The notes: generated by a model not told the origin, from the sequence alone. Counted from the first letter of the stretch, positions 8,335 through 16,894 are shown. The stretch: DNA of 32,550 nucleotides from Candidatus Enterocloster excrementipullorum (GCA_019119575.1 DWWT01000035.1:1-32550); one strand, 5' to 3'. A program made the numbers and translations.

Positions 8335-10263
8335 CTACGCATCAATTTCCGCTTCGTCAGCGTGGTCATAGATGAATTGGCGGCGGGGCGCCACATCGCT
8401 TCCCATGAGAAGCTCCGTGACCTCCGAGGCCATGCGGGCATCCTCAATCTCCACCCGCTTTAATACCCGCCGCTCCGGGTCCAGGGTGGTCTCCCAAAGC
8501 TGATCCGGGTCCATCTCTCCGAGTCCCTTGTAGCGCTGCAGGGTGAATTCCCCGGTGTGGGTCCTGCGGTAGCGCTCCAGGGCCCTCTCATCGTACAAAT
8601 ACTGCTCCTGCCCCTTCTTGGGAATCACCTTAAAGAGGGGCGGCATGGCAATGTACACATGACCGTCGTAGATGAGCTCCGGCATAAAGCGGTAGAGGAA
8701 GGTGAGAAGGAGCGTGTCAATATGGCTTCCGTCCACATCGGCATCCGTCATGAGGATGATCTTATCATAGCGGAGCCTGGTGATATCAAAATCATTCCCG
8801 TACCCCTCGGAAAAGCCGCAGCCAAAGGAATTAATCATGGTCTTGATCTCCGCGTTGGCCAGAACCTTGTCCATGGAGGCCTTCTCCACATTCAGAATCT
8901 TGCCCCGTATGGGGAGAATGGCCTGGAACTGCCGGTTTCTGGCGGTTTTCGCGGAACCCCCTGCGGAATCGCCCTCCACGATAAAAATCTCACATTTGGA
9001 AGGATCGCGGCTCTCGCAGTTTGCCAGCTTTCCGTTGCTGTCAAAGGAAAAGCGGGACTTTGTCAGCATGTTGGTCTTGGCCTTTTCCTCCGCCCGGCGA
9101 ATCTTGGCGGATTTCTCCGCGCAGCCGATAATGGCCTTTAAGACCTCCACATTCCTGTCAAAATAGAGCTGCAGCTCGTCCCCCGTGACCGTAAATACAG
9201 CCTTGGTGGCGTCGGCGCTGGCCAGCTTGGTCTTTGTCTGCCCCTCGAAAATCGGATCCGGGTGCTTGACGGCAATCACCGCGGTCATGCCGTTTCTGGT
9301 GTCCGCCCCGGTAAAATTGGCGTCCTTCTCCTTTAAAATGCCCAGCTCCCTGGCATAGCTGTTGATAAGAGCGGTGAACTTCGTCTTAAAGCCTGCCAGA
9401 TGGGTGCCGCCCTCCTGGGTAAATATATTGTTGCAGAAGCCCAGAATATTCTCCTCAAAGGTGTCCACGAACTGGATGGCGGCCTCCACCTCCACCTTGT
9501 CCACGATTCCCTTAAAATAGATGGGGTCGTGAACCGGCGTCTTTCCGGCGTTGAGCTGCTTTACATAGGCCACAATGCCGTCCGGCTCATGGTAGAGAAC
9601 CTCCTCCTCCTCCCCGGGCCTGCGGTTGGCATAGTGGATGGTCAGGCCGGGATTTAAGTACGCGGTCTCGTGAAGGCGGCTCTTCAGCCAATCCGCCTTG
9701 AAGCGGGTCTTCTCAAATATCTCCCCGTCCGGGCTGAAATTAATCTGGGTTCCGGTCTCCTTTGTCTTCCCGATCACGGGCAGAAGGCCGTCTATAAGCT
9801 CCACCACAGGCACGCCTCTCTCATAGGCGTCATGGTAAATGCGGCCGTCCCGGAATACCTTGAGGTCCAGGTGGGTGGACAGGGCGTTCACCACCGAGGA
9901 GCCCACGCCGTGAAGGCCGCCGCTGGTCTTGTAGGCGTTGTTGTCAAATTTGCCTCCGGCATGGAGGGTGGACATCACCACCCGGGCCGCGGAGACCCCC
10001 TTCTGGTGCATCTCCACCGGGATTCCCCGGCCATTGTCCCGAACCGTGCAGGAGCCGTCCGCCTCCAGGGCCACCCATATCTGATCGCAGAATCCCGCCA
10101 GATGCTCATCCACGGAGTTGTCCACGATCTCATAAATCAGATGGTTGAGCCCCTTGGAGCCCACCCCGCCGATGTACATGCCGGGGCGCTTGCGCACTGC
10201 CTCCAGGCCCTCCAGCACCGTGATGCTGGACGCGTTATATTGTTCCTTTGCCGTGTTTGCCAT
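8335..10263 (-). CDS. parE: DNA topoisomerase IV subunit B
   Basis: This is the ATPase subunit of the type IIA enzyme completed by ParC downstream. The GHKL ATPase domain shows YEIVDNSVDE (44-53, with the catalytic Glu45 and Mg-binding Asn49), DNGRG (76-80) and GLHGVGSSVVNA (116-127). The Toprim domain shows EGDSAGGSA (430-438) and the metal-binding TDADVDGSH (506-514). At 642 residues it lacks the large insertion seen in proteobacterial GyrB. The ATG has GGAGGG 6 nt upstream. The gene lies 97 nt past the uroporphyrinogen methyltransferase/synthase stop and has a probable promoter inside that gene's end. The family is certain. The topoisomerase IV versus gyrase choice rests mainly on its ParC partner. 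Confidence 0.93.
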   Translation of the reverse strand: MANTAKEQYNASSITVLEGLEAVRKRPGMYIGGVGSKGLNHLIYEIVDNSVDEHLAGFCDQIWVALEADGSCTVRDNGRGIPVEMHQKGVSAARVVMSTLHAGGKFDNNAYKTSGGLHGVGSSVVNALSTHLDLKVFRDGRIYHDAYERGVPVVELIDGLLPVIGKTKETGTQINFSPDGEIFEKTRFKADWLKSRLHETAYLNPGLTIHYANRRPGEEEEVLYHEPDGIVAYVKQLNAGKTPVHDPIYFKGIVDKVEVEAAIQFVDTFEENILGFCNNIFTQEGGTHLAGFKTKFTALINSYARELGILKEKDANFTGADTRNGMTAVIAVKHPDPIFEGQTKTKLASADATKAVFTVTGDELQLYFDRNVEVLKAIIGCAEKSAKIRRAEEKAKTNMLTKSRFSFDSNGKLANCESRDPSKCEIFIVEGDSAGGSAKTARNRQFQAILPIRGKILNVEKASMDKVLANAEIKTMINSFGCGFSEGYGNDFDITRLRYDKIILMTDADVDGSHIDTLLLTFLYRFMPELIYDGHVYIAMPPLFKVIPKKGQEQYLYDERALERYRRTHTGEFTLQRYKGLGEMDPDQLWETTLDPERRVLKRVEIEDARMASEVTELLMGSDVAPRRQFIYDHADEAEIDA

Positions 10264-10282
10264 TCCGGTCCCTCCATATCTG

Positions 10283-10347
10283 CGGCGGGCACGGGAAGCA
10301 GAACGCAGCTGCCCGTACGCAGCGCATCCGCTCCGGCCTGCCCGCCG
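10283..10347 (-). promoter_or_regulatory. Long inverted repeat in the parE leader
   Basis: CGGCGGGCA and TGCCCGCCG form a perfect 9-bp inverted repeat around about 47 nt, which itself contains CGGG/CCCG arms. It ends about 20 nt before the parE ATG, just before the RBS. No T run follows, so it is not a classic terminator. It could block read-through from the siroheme genes or shape the parE leader; both are inference. Confidence 0.4.
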
Positions 10348-10358
10348 GTCTGAATAGT

Positions 10359-10387
10359 ATTAAAACATATTTGCCCGTTTTTGGCAA
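10359..10387 (-). promoter_or_regulatory. Candidate sigma-A promoter for parE-parC
   Basis: On the minus strand TTGCCA (10387-10382) and TTTAAT (10364-10359) are separated by 17 nt, each matching consensus at 5/6. The promoter lies within the last codons of the upstream gene, so topoisomerase IV can be expressed independently of the siroheme operon. Confidence 0.6.
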
Positions 10388-11916
10388 GCCTGCTCCTGCG
10401 CGTCCCGGATTACAGCCTCCGCCAGCGCCTGGGCCGTGGCCTCCCGGGCCGTCAGGATGTTTCCCGTGTAAGGCGCCGGCCGGCCGCTGTCTTTGGCCGC
10501 ATGCTTCTTAAGCTGCCCAGCCGTCACCTCCCCGATGCAGGCGCAGACGGTTCCCTCCGGCACCGCCCCATACTGCGCGAAAAACTGTTCCACTCCCCCG
10601 GCACTGGAAAAAAGCAGGTAATCCAGCTTCCAGGGAAGCGCTCCTTCCTCCAAGGCGGGGCCGCCCTCCGCAGGCAAAATGGCCCGGACATCATAGAGCG
10701 GAACATCCCGCACCGCAAATCCTGCGGCTCTTAATGTCTCCGGCAGAATCTTCGCTCCTTTGCGGGAGCGCAGAAGAACTGTTTCCTCCATTTCCCCCTC
10801 TGCCTCCATCCGCTTCACCAGGGCAGCGGCCAGCGCGGCGCTGGTGTAGGTCTCGGGGCATAAATCCGGCAGGATTCCCCGGTCGGACAATGCGTCTCCC
10901 GTAGCGGGGCCGATTACGGCAAACCGGCAGGCCGCCAGACGGCGCAGATCGATTTTCTGCCCGTGCAGCGCGTCAAAAAACACCCGAACCCCGTTGGCGC
11001 TGGTAAACACCAGCCACCGGGGCGAGCCGTCGCAGAGCGCCTCCAGGTCAATGGACAGGGGCAGGGCCTCCGTCCGGGAGCGCAGAACCGTGTGCACCCG
11101 GGCGCCCGCATGCTCCAGAAGGCTTTTCAGCTTTTCCGTGACTGCGGGAGTGCCCACAAGCCCCGCCTGTACGCCTAAGAGAGGGAGGGCGCTTTCCGCC
11201 GAAAGATTTAGCCCGGCGGTCTCTCCCACCACAATCACAGCCGGGGGCTTTATCCCAGCCTGCCGGGCCATTTCTCCAATCGTTCCCAGGGTGCCCCGCA
11301 CCGCCTGCCTGTCCGGCGCACAGCCGCCGCGGAGCACAGCCGCCGGGGTATCCGGCGATTTCCCCGCCTTCATAAGCCCCCCGGCGATGGCGTCCAGCCG
11401 GGAAAGTCCCATCAAAAAGACGAGGGTTCCGTTAAGGCCTGCCAGCTTTTCCAAGTCCTCCGGCAGCCCCTCCTTTCCCTGGGCCGTGTGGCCCGTGATG
11501 ACGTGAAAGCTGCGGCTCATTCCCCGGTGGGTCACCGGAATCCCGGCCTCCGCAGGAATCGCCGCCGCCGAGGTAATCCCCGGCACCTGCTCGCAGAAAA
11601 TCCCTGCTGCCTTAAGAGCCAGCATCTCCTCCCCGCCTCTTCCGAACACATAGGGGTCTCCCCCCTTCAGCCGCACCACCCGCAGCCCTTCCCGAGCCAG
11701 GCGGATCAGGGTTTCGCAGATTTCCTCCTGGGAAGCGCCGTGCTTTCCCTGCCTCTTTCCCATGTAAATGCGCCGGGCATGCTCCGGAGCCGCCAGGAGA
11801 AGCTCCCGGTCAATGAGATCGTCATACACAACGGCGTCGCACTGCTCTAAAAGCCGCAGGCCCCGCACCGTGATGAGGTCCGCAGGCCCGCAGCCCGCTC
11901 CCACCAAAAAGACCAT
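10360..11916 (-). CDS. cobA-hemD: Fused uroporphyrinogen-III C-methyltransferase / uroporphyrinogen-III synthase
   Basis: The N-terminal half (about 1-245) is a SUMT methyltransferase: VGAGCGPADL (5-14), GGDPYVFGRGGEE (85-97), PGITSAAAIPA (112-122) and TGHTAQGKEG (141-150). It methylates uroporphyrinogen III to precorrin-2. The C-terminal half (about 260-518) is a HemD-type synthase with FTSANGVRVFF and LLFSSAGGVEQFF, which cyclises hydroxymethylbilane to uroporphyrinogen III. Fusion of the two is common in clostridia. The longest frame reaches 12024, but no RBS precedes that start. GAGAGG sits 8 nt before the ATG at 11916; the alternative ATG at 11937 follows the sirC stop by 2 nt and would add 7 residues. 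With sirC it supplies siroheme for the reductase at the head of the cluster. hemB and hemC are not in the window. Confidence 0.93.
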   Translation of the reverse strand: MVFLVGAGCGPADLITVRGLRLLEQCDAVVYDDLIDRELLLAAPEHARRIYMGKRQGKHGASQEEICETLIRLAREGLRVVRLKGGDPYVFGRGGEEMLALKAAGIFCEQVPGITSAAAIPAEAGIPVTHRGMSRSFHVITGHTAQGKEGLPEDLEKLAGLNGTLVFLMGLSRLDAIAGGLMKAGKSPDTPAAVLRGGCAPDRQAVRGTLGTIGEMARQAGIKPPAVIVVGETAGLNLSAESALPLLGVQAGLVGTPAVTEKLKSLLEHAGARVHTVLRSRTEALPLSIDLEALCDGSPRWLVFTSANGVRVFFDALHGQKIDLRRLAACRFAVIGPATGDALSDRGILPDLCPETYTSAALAAALVKRMEAEGEMEETVLLRSRKGAKILPETLRAAGFAVRDVPLYDVRAILPAEGGPALEEGALPWKLDYLLFSSAGGVEQFFAQYGAVPEGTVCACIGEVTAGQLKKHAAKDSGRPAPYTGNILTAREATAQALAEAVIRDAQEQACQKRANMF

Positions 11917-11939
11917 GCCCCTTGCCTCTCTTTCCATCC

Positions 11940-12563
11940 TCACGCTTCGTCCTCCCTGTACTTTTCCATTCTCCTTCGGACCTCCTCGCGGGTCAGCGGC
12001 CCGCCCTGCTCCATACAGGCCCAAAACAGTTCCTTCATCAGCGCTTCCCGCCGCTCCCCGCAGGACACTGCCTGCCGGATATTGGCCCGCTCCCCGGCCA
12101 GGAAATCCAGAATCTCCGGCAGATTTTTCGGAACCGCCTCGGCGAACCGCTCCTTCAGATAAATGGCCGCTGACGGGCTGCTCCCACCGGTGGATATGCC
12201 CACTGAAAGTTCCCCTCTCTTAATCAGGGACGGAAAAAGGAAGCTGCTGGCTTCCTTGTCGTCCACTACATTAACCGGTATTTTCCTCTCCCTGCACAGT
12301 CGGGAAATCCGGTGATTCACCTCCCGGTCGCCGGCGGCCGCCACCGCGAAATCTTTTCCTTCCAGATCCGCCGGTTCAAAAGCCCGCCGAAGGCAGACCA
12401 CCCCGGGCATGGCAAGAATTTTTTCGTCGATCCGGGGCGCGATGACCGTAAGGCGCGGCCCGTAAGGGAGCAGTTTTTCCACCTTGCGCAGGGCCACCTT
12501 TCCCCCGCCGGCCACCAGGCCGGACGCGCCTGCCAGCTCCACAAAAAACGGAAAATATGCCAT
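11940..12563 (-). CDS. sirC: Precorrin-2 dehydrogenase (siroheme synthase N-terminal type)
   Basis: It oxidises precorrin-2 to sirohydrochlorin with NAD, and some homologues also insert iron. The Rossmann motif is VAGGGKVALRKVEKLL (17-32). NVVDD (98-102) is followed by the FLFPSLIKRGELSVGISTGG region that is conserved with CysG and Met8p, whose catalytic aspartate lies in the NVVDD element. The 207-residue length fits the stand-alone Firmicute form without the methyltransferase domain. The ATG at 12563 has GAGGAGG close upstream. It starts 14 nt after the ABC ATPase gene and is followed within a few bases by cobA-hemD, so the three are co-transcribed. No separate sirohydrochlorin ferrochelatase (SirB) is seen here, so this protein or a distant gene must add iron. 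Confidence 0.92.
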   Translation of the reverse strand: MAYFPFFVELAGASGLVAGGGKVALRKVEKLLPYGPRLTVIAPRIDEKILAMPGVVCLRRAFEPADLEGKDFAVAAAGDREVNHRISRLCRERKIPVNVVDDKEASSFLFPSLIKRGELSVGISTGGSSPSAAIYLKERFAEAVPKNLPEILDFLAGERANIRQAVSCGERREALMKELFWACMEQGGPLTREEVRRRMEKYREDEA

Positions 12564-12577
12564 AGAAACCTCCTCGT

Positions 12578-13336
12578 CTACAGGCCGCAGTAATACTGCC
12601 AGCCGTCCTCTGTCCGCACCCGGCGCACAGACACGCCGAACACCTCATCCAGAATGCCTGCGGAAAATATCCCCTCCGGGCTGCCTGTCTGCCGCAGCGT
12701 CCCGTCCGCGAGCACCGCCACCCGGTCGGCCCCTTTCAGGGCAAGATCCAGGTCGTGAAGCACCAGGACCACCGCCCGGCCCATATCCGCCAGGCGGCGG
12801 GCCAGGGCCATTACCTCCAGCCTGTGCCGGATATCCAGATAGGCCGTGGGCTCGTCCATGAAAATGGTCTGGGTGTCCTGGGCCAGCGCCATGGCCAGAT
12901 ACACCTTCTGGCGCTGGCCGCCGCTTATCTGCCCCATGGGGCGGTCCGCCAGGTCCAGGGCATCGGCCCAGGCCAGCGCCTCCCGCGCCTTTTCGTAGTC
13001 CTCGGGCCGGTAGCGCCGCGGGTAAGACAGGTAGGGAAAACGGCCGTGCAGCACCATACGTTTGGCCGTGATATTGGGCACACCGCGGCTCTGGGCCAGG
13101 TACGCCGCCCTCCTGGCAATTTCCTTCGGCGATAAGCTGCGGATATCCTGCCCGTCATAGCGCACCGCGCCCTCCTTCACGGGAATCAGTCCCAGAGCCG
13201 CTTTTAACAGGGTGCTCTTGCCGCAGCCATTGGGCCCCAGAAGGATGGTCACCTGCCCCGGAGGGAAGTTCAGGGACACCCCCTGCAGCACCGGACGCTC
13301 CCCATATCCCACGCAAAGACCGCTAAGCTCAACCAT
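12578..13336 (-). CDS. Iron-complex-type ABC transporter, ATP-binding protein
   Basis: It is the ATPase of a FecE/FepC/BtuD-type importer. Motifs are Walker A GPNGCGKST (34-42), the signature ISGGQ (137-141), Walker B IFMDEPT (158-164) and the switch histidine in LVLHDLDLAL (His194). The length of 252 residues is standard. The ATG has AGGAG 6 nt upstream and overlaps the permease stop by 8 nt. The family carries ferric siderophores, heme or cobalamin. The operon with siroheme synthesis and a siroheme enzyme favours an iron compound; that is inference and a corrinoid or other tetrapyrrole remains possible. Confidence 0.92.
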   Translation of the reverse strand: MVELSGLCVGYGERPVLQGVSLNFPPGQVTILLGPNGCGKSTLLKAALGLIPVKEGAVRYDGQDIRSLSPKEIARRAAYLAQSRGVPNITAKRMVLHGRFPYLSYPRRYRPEDYEKAREALAWADALDLADRPMGQISGGQRQKVYLAMALAQDTQTIFMDEPTAYLDIRHRLEVMALARRLADMGRAVVLVLHDLDLALKGADRVAVLADGTLRQTGSPEGIFSAGILDEVFGVSVRRVRTEDGWQYYCGL

Positions 13337-14342
13337 GGCTCTCTCCTCTCCGCCGCAGAAGCAGCCAGATAAAAAACGGCCCTCCTAAAAGGGACATGAC
13401 AATCCCCACAGGGAGCTCATAGGGGGCAAAAACCAGGCGGGAAACCAGGTCGCAGCCGCATAAAAGGGCCCCGCCGCCCAGCGCGGAAGCCGCCAGAAGA
13501 GAGCCGCTCTCCTCCCCCACCAGGCGCCGCATCATATGGGGGACCACAAGGCCCACAAAGCCCAAAAGGCCGCAGAAGCTCACGGCCGCCCCCGCCAGCG
13601 CGGCGGCAAGGCCGAGAAATACCAGCCGCAACCTGCCGGCGGCAAGCCCCAGGGACTGTGCCTGCTCCCGTCCCAGGGAGAGCACATCCAGCTCATTGTG
13701 AAGCGTCAGGGCAATAAGAATGCCCGGAAAAATCAGGCAAAATGCCGGAAACAGCCGGCCCATGGACACCCCGGAAAGTCCCCCGATGCGAAAATCCGAA
13801 TACCCGTTCAGCGCCTCGGGGACAAAGGTGACAACCGCATCCACCCCGGCCCCGAACATCCCGGACAGGGCCACGCCTGCCAGCACCAGGGTGAGCCGGG
13901 ACGCACCGGTGCGCTCCGCCACGGTGAGCACCAGGACCGCGCCGAAAAATGCCCCTGCCAGAGCCGCGAAGGGGACAGCCGCCACCGCGCCTGGGTTTAT
14001 GGCGCAGCAGATGGCCGCAGCCAGCCCCGCTCCGGAATTGACTCCGATGGTGCTGGGTGCTGCCAGAGGATTTGCCAGCACCCCCTGGATAATGGCCCCC
14101 GCGCATGCCAGGGCCGCCCCTGCCAGAAGTCCGGCGCAGGTGCGCGGCAGGCGCACATACGCGAGAATCCGCGTCTCCACCGTCTCCTGATGCGAGAGGA
14201 TTGCCCCCACAGCCCGCGGCAGGGAAACCGGCTCCGCCCCCAGGCACAGGCTTAATCCCCCGACCAGAACAGCCGCCAGAAAGAGCACGGCCAGGATTTT
14301 CTTATTCCTCCCCGGGGTACAACAGGTCCGCAAGTTTCTCAT
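13329..14342 (-). CDS. FecCD-type ABC transporter permease
   Basis: This integral membrane protein of 337 residues has about nine or ten hydrophobic segments and the FecCD family pattern: LPRTCAGLLAGAALACAGA near the N-terminus, NPLAAPSTIGVNSGAGLAA after it, and GFVGLVVPHMMRRLVG near the C-terminus (cytoplasmic loop that contacts the ATPase). It forms the channel with the ATPase that overlaps its 3' end. The frame extends to an ATG at 14363, but the ATG at 14342 has a GGGGAG ribosome binding site 6 nt upstream and is preferred. Either start overlaps the end of the binding-protein gene (41 or 62 nt), an unusually long overlap that implies translational coupling. Substrate is an iron complex or related molecule, inferred from family and context. 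Confidence 0.9.
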   Translation of the reverse strand: MRNLRTCCTPGRNKKILAVLFLAAVLVGGLSLCLGAEPVSLPRAVGAILSHQETVETRILAYVRLPRTCAGLLAGAALACAGAIIQGVLANPLAAPSTIGVNSGAGLAAAICCAINPGAVAAVPFAALAGAFFGAVLVLTVAERTGASRLTLVLAGVALSGMFGAGVDAVVTFVPEALNGYSDFRIGGLSGVSMGRLFPAFCLIFPGILIALTLHNELDVLSLGREQAQSLGLAAGRLRLVFLGLAAALAGAAVSFCGLLGFVGLVVPHMMRRLVGEESGSLLAASALGGGALLCGCDLVSRLVFAPYELPVGIVMSLLGGPFFIWLLLRRRGESHG

Positions 14343-15336
14343 ATGCCTCTCCCCATCTCGCATTTGGTTTCAGATTGTAGAGCTTCTGGTCCATGATGTG
14401 GAATCTTCCCTGGCGGACCGCCGTCAGTCCCTCCCAGGCGGGATTGGAGAGCAGGGTTCCCTCCAGCATGGCCTGGGCGTCCGAGTTGTCCGCCCCCTGC
14501 AGCACCGCAAAAATGTAATCCGGGTCCGCGGCCAGAATTGTCTCCAGGCTCAGCTCCTCCAAAAGCGCGGTCTCGCTGTCCGCCACGTTCACGCATCCCA
14601 GGTCCGCCAGCATCTCTCCCAGAACTGTTCCCTGGCTTCCCTTTACCTTGCAGCTGGAGCCGGTGGCCCGTATGTACAAAACGCTGGGGGCGGCATCCCC
14701 GCCTCTCGCCCGATCCGCCCGCTCCCTGGCGCCGTCAATCTGCTCCTGCACCTTCAGCCCGTACGTTTCATAGGCTTCTTCGTCCCCCGTAATCTGCGTG
14801 CAGATATCCAGCAGGCGCAGGTAATCATCAAACGAGCTCACGTCAAAGCAGGCGCCGGGAATCCCCATGGAATCCAGCATATCAAGGAGCTCCACATCCG
14901 CAGCCGTCTTTGTGCTTCCCAGCACAAAGTCCGGCTGGGAGGCCAGAAGCGTTTCTGTGCTGGGGGTTTTCACCGCCCCCAGGTTCTTCACCTCGTCGGA
15001 GAGCCCCAGATCAAACTGGGTCCAGGTGTCGTCCGCCGCCGCCGCGAGACTATTCTTTCCCCCGGCCAGGCACCAGATGTCCGCAAAGCTGCCGATCAGG
15101 GCCGCCACGCGTTGGGGCTGATAGGGCACCTCCACTGTGCGGCCCAGATCGTCCGTAAAGACAACCGTGCGCTCCGCAGCGGTTTCCTCCGCCGGGCCGG
15201 TTTCCGGCGCGGCCGTCTGCCCGCCCCCATTGCCTGCCGCTGCCGCCATCTGCCCGGCCCCGCAGCCGGCCGCGTTCCCCGCGGCCAGCAAAATGCAGCC
15301 TGCCATATAAATCCATTTTAAAAATCGTTTCTTCAT
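14302..15336 (-). CDS. Iron-siderophore-type ABC transporter substrate-binding lipoprotein
   Basis: The TroA/FecB-type binding protein begins with a positively charged MKKRFLKW start, a hydrophobic stretch and a lipobox-like AAGC at about residues 22-25. It is therefore probably a lipoprotein anchored outside the membrane. A Gly/Ala/Thr-rich linker follows. The mature domain starts with TDDLGRTVEVPYQPQRV, the usual family opening (DxxGRxVxxP). The frame is open far upstream to 15756, but that part lies antisense-free inside the reductase gene and has no RBS. The ATG at 15336 follows the reductase stop by 10 nt with AAGGA upstream. The predicted protein is 344 residues. It delivers the ligand to the permease and ATPase encoded next. 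Ligand unknown. Confidence 0.9.
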   Translation of the reverse strand: MKKRFLKWIYMAGCILLAAGNAAGCGAGQMAAAAGNGGGQTAAPETGPAEETAAERTVVFTDDLGRTVEVPYQPQRVAALIGSFADIWCLAGGKNSLAAAADDTWTQFDLGLSDEVKNLGAVKTPSTETLLASQPDFVLGSTKTAADVELLDMLDSMGIPGACFDVSSFDDYLRLLDICTQITGDEEAYETYGLKVQEQIDGARERADRARGGDAAPSVLYIRATGSSCKVKGSQGTVLGEMLADLGCVNVADSETALLEELSLETILAADPDYIFAVLQGADNSDAQAMLEGTLLSNPAWEGLTAVRQGRFHIMDQKLYNLKPNARWGEAYEKLADLLYPGEE

Positions 15337-15346
15337 CCTGTTTTCC

Positions 15347-16894
15347 TTATCCCAGATACGGCGCCGCTGCCTCTTCAATTCCCTGGGGATTCGCCGCATA
15401 CCAGGCATAGAAATCCTTTCCGCTCTCCGCCACTTTCCTGCCCAGATCCACAAGAAACGCGGGGATATCCTTCTCCAGAAGCACGCCCAGCTCCCGGCCC
15501 ATCTGTTCCTCTCCCTGTCCTTCACAGCCGCCCGCATACAGGGTAAATCCGCTCTGCGGCTTTTTATCCACCATCCGAGAAGCGCCACGAAAGCCCAAAA
15601 TTCCCGTCTGATGCGTTCCGCAGGAGGAGGGACATCCGGAAATATGAATCTGCGGAAGTGCCCCATCCGGAATCCCCGCCTCCCGCACTGCCTTTGCGCA
15701 GGCGGCCAGAAGTCCCTGGGAATCCCGCAGCCCCACCTGGCAGGTAGCGCTGCCAATGCAGCTCACCGAAGTCTCAAACAAGGTGCGCGCATTATCCTTT
15801 TCCAAAAGCTTTAACACCTTTTCGGCCTCACCGCCGGTCAGATTCACAATATACGCTGTTTCATCGGGGGCCAGACGAATCTCTGCCTCCTCCATTCCGG
15901 ACAGCAGGTCGCTCAGCGCGCACAAAACCGACAAATCCGGCTGACCACCCAGAGGATGCCAGGCCACCGCATACAAACCGTTCTGCTTCTGGGGAATAAC
16001 CCAGCGGCCCTTAATCCGAATGCCGTCGTCCTTCTTTGTCACCGGGTGCGGCGTCACATCCAGCTCCAGCTTCTCCCCGGCAAATACCTCGGCCAGCTTC
16101 TCCGCGTACGCCTTCGCGTAGGCCTCCGGGCCGCCGCAGGCCTCCTGCATATAACGGGTACGGGCCCTGCCCCGGTTTTCATAATTTCCATAAGCCCGGA
16201 AGGTCAGCCACATGGCTTTAATATAGTAGAGAATCTTCTCCGGCGCCACAGCCTCCCCGACCTTTACGCCGAAGCGCGGGTTATTTCCCAGGCCGCCGGC
16301 GCTGTACACATCAAAGGTCCCGTCCGGCCGGGCTACAAAGCCCAGATCCCGGTAGGTAGCATGGGTCCGGTTCGCCGGGGAATTGGAAAATCCCACCTTC
16401 AGCTTTCGCGGCATCTTCTCCGCCTTGATAAACTGCAGCAGATAGTCACCCGCTGCCTCCGCCCAGGGAAGCACGTCAAAATATTCTCCCTCCTCCAGGC
16501 CGGAAAGCGGAGAACACATCACATTCCGCGGGAAATCCCCGCCGCCTCCCATAATGACAATGCCCGCGTCCAGCGCTTCTTCCATGATGGGGTACAGGTT
16601 TTCCGGCGTCAGATCGTGGAGCTGCATCGTCTGGCAGGTGGTAAAATGCACCCGGGGCACGCCGTACTCCCGAACGGTTCTGGCCACAAAGGCAAGGCGC
16701 TCCCGCGTCACCCGCCCGGCGGGCATGCGCAGGCGCAGCATGCTGGCCTTTCCGTCCTTCTGGGCGTAACTTCCGTAGTAGCCGGAAAATCCCTTGTAAG
16801 CGCCTTTGTTCAGCTCCCCGGCATAAAAAGCATCCGTCTGCTCCCGAAATGCGGGAAGCTCCTCTTTCCAAATTTTGGAATCAACTGCAGTCAT
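15347..16894 (-). CDS. Siroheme/4Fe-4S sulfite or nitrite reductase
   Basis: It belongs to the ferredoxin-type nitrite/sulfite reductase family (NirA/CysI fold) and should reduce sulfite to sulfide, or nitrite to ammonia, with six electrons. The siroheme/iron-sulfur ligands are complete: CIGSATC (Cys379, Cys385) and CPSSC (Cys421, Cys425). The half-domain repeats LRLRMPAGRVT (53-63) and HFTTCQTMQLHDL (83-95) are also present. The length is 515 residues. A GTG at 16924 is in frame, but AAGGAGG 9 nt before the ATG at 16894 clearly marks the start. It leads an operon with an iron-type importer and siroheme synthesis. No flavoprotein or ferredoxin partner is encoded nearby, so the electron donor is elsewhere. 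Sulfite versus nitrite cannot be decided from sequence alone. Confidence 0.92.
   Translation of the reverse strand: MTAVDSKIWKEELPAFREQTDAFYAGELNKGAYKGFSGYYGSYAQKDGKASMLRLRMPAGRVTRERLAFVARTVREYGVPRVHFTTCQTMQLHDLTPENLYPIMEEALDAGIVIMGGGGDFPRNVMCSPLSGLEEGEYFDVLPWAEAAGDYLLQFIKAEKMPRKLKVGFSNSPANRTHATYRDLGFVARPDGTFDVYSAGGLGNNPRFGVKVGEAVAPEKILYYIKAMWLTFRAYGNYENRGRARTRYMQEACGGPEAYAKAYAEKLAEVFAGEKLELDVTPHPVTKKDDGIRIKGRWVIPQKQNGLYAVAWHPLGGQPDLSVLCALSDLLSGMEEAEIRLAPDETAYIVNLTGGEAEKVLKLLEKDNARTLFETSVSCIGSATCQVGLRDSQGLLAACAKAVREAGIPDGALPQIHISGCPSSCGTHQTGILGFRGASRMVDKKPQSGFTLYAGGCEGQGEEQMGRELGVLLEKDIPAFLVDLGRKVAESGKDFYAWYAANPQGIEEAAAPYLG

Noticed and set aside
6065-10263. gyrB-gyrA rather than parE-parC
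   Set aside because: No clear GyrA box is present and the A subunit is short. The ParC-like reading is preferred but not proven.
13536-14255. Plus-strand frame opposite the permease gene
   Set aside because: The composition (Gln/Pro/His/Arg-rich) is an effect of reading GC-rich membrane codons backwards.
15337-15756. N-terminal extension of the substrate-binding protein
   Set aside because: It lies within the reductase gene in another frame, is Arg/Trp-rich and lacks an RBS. The lipoprotein signal begins at 15336.
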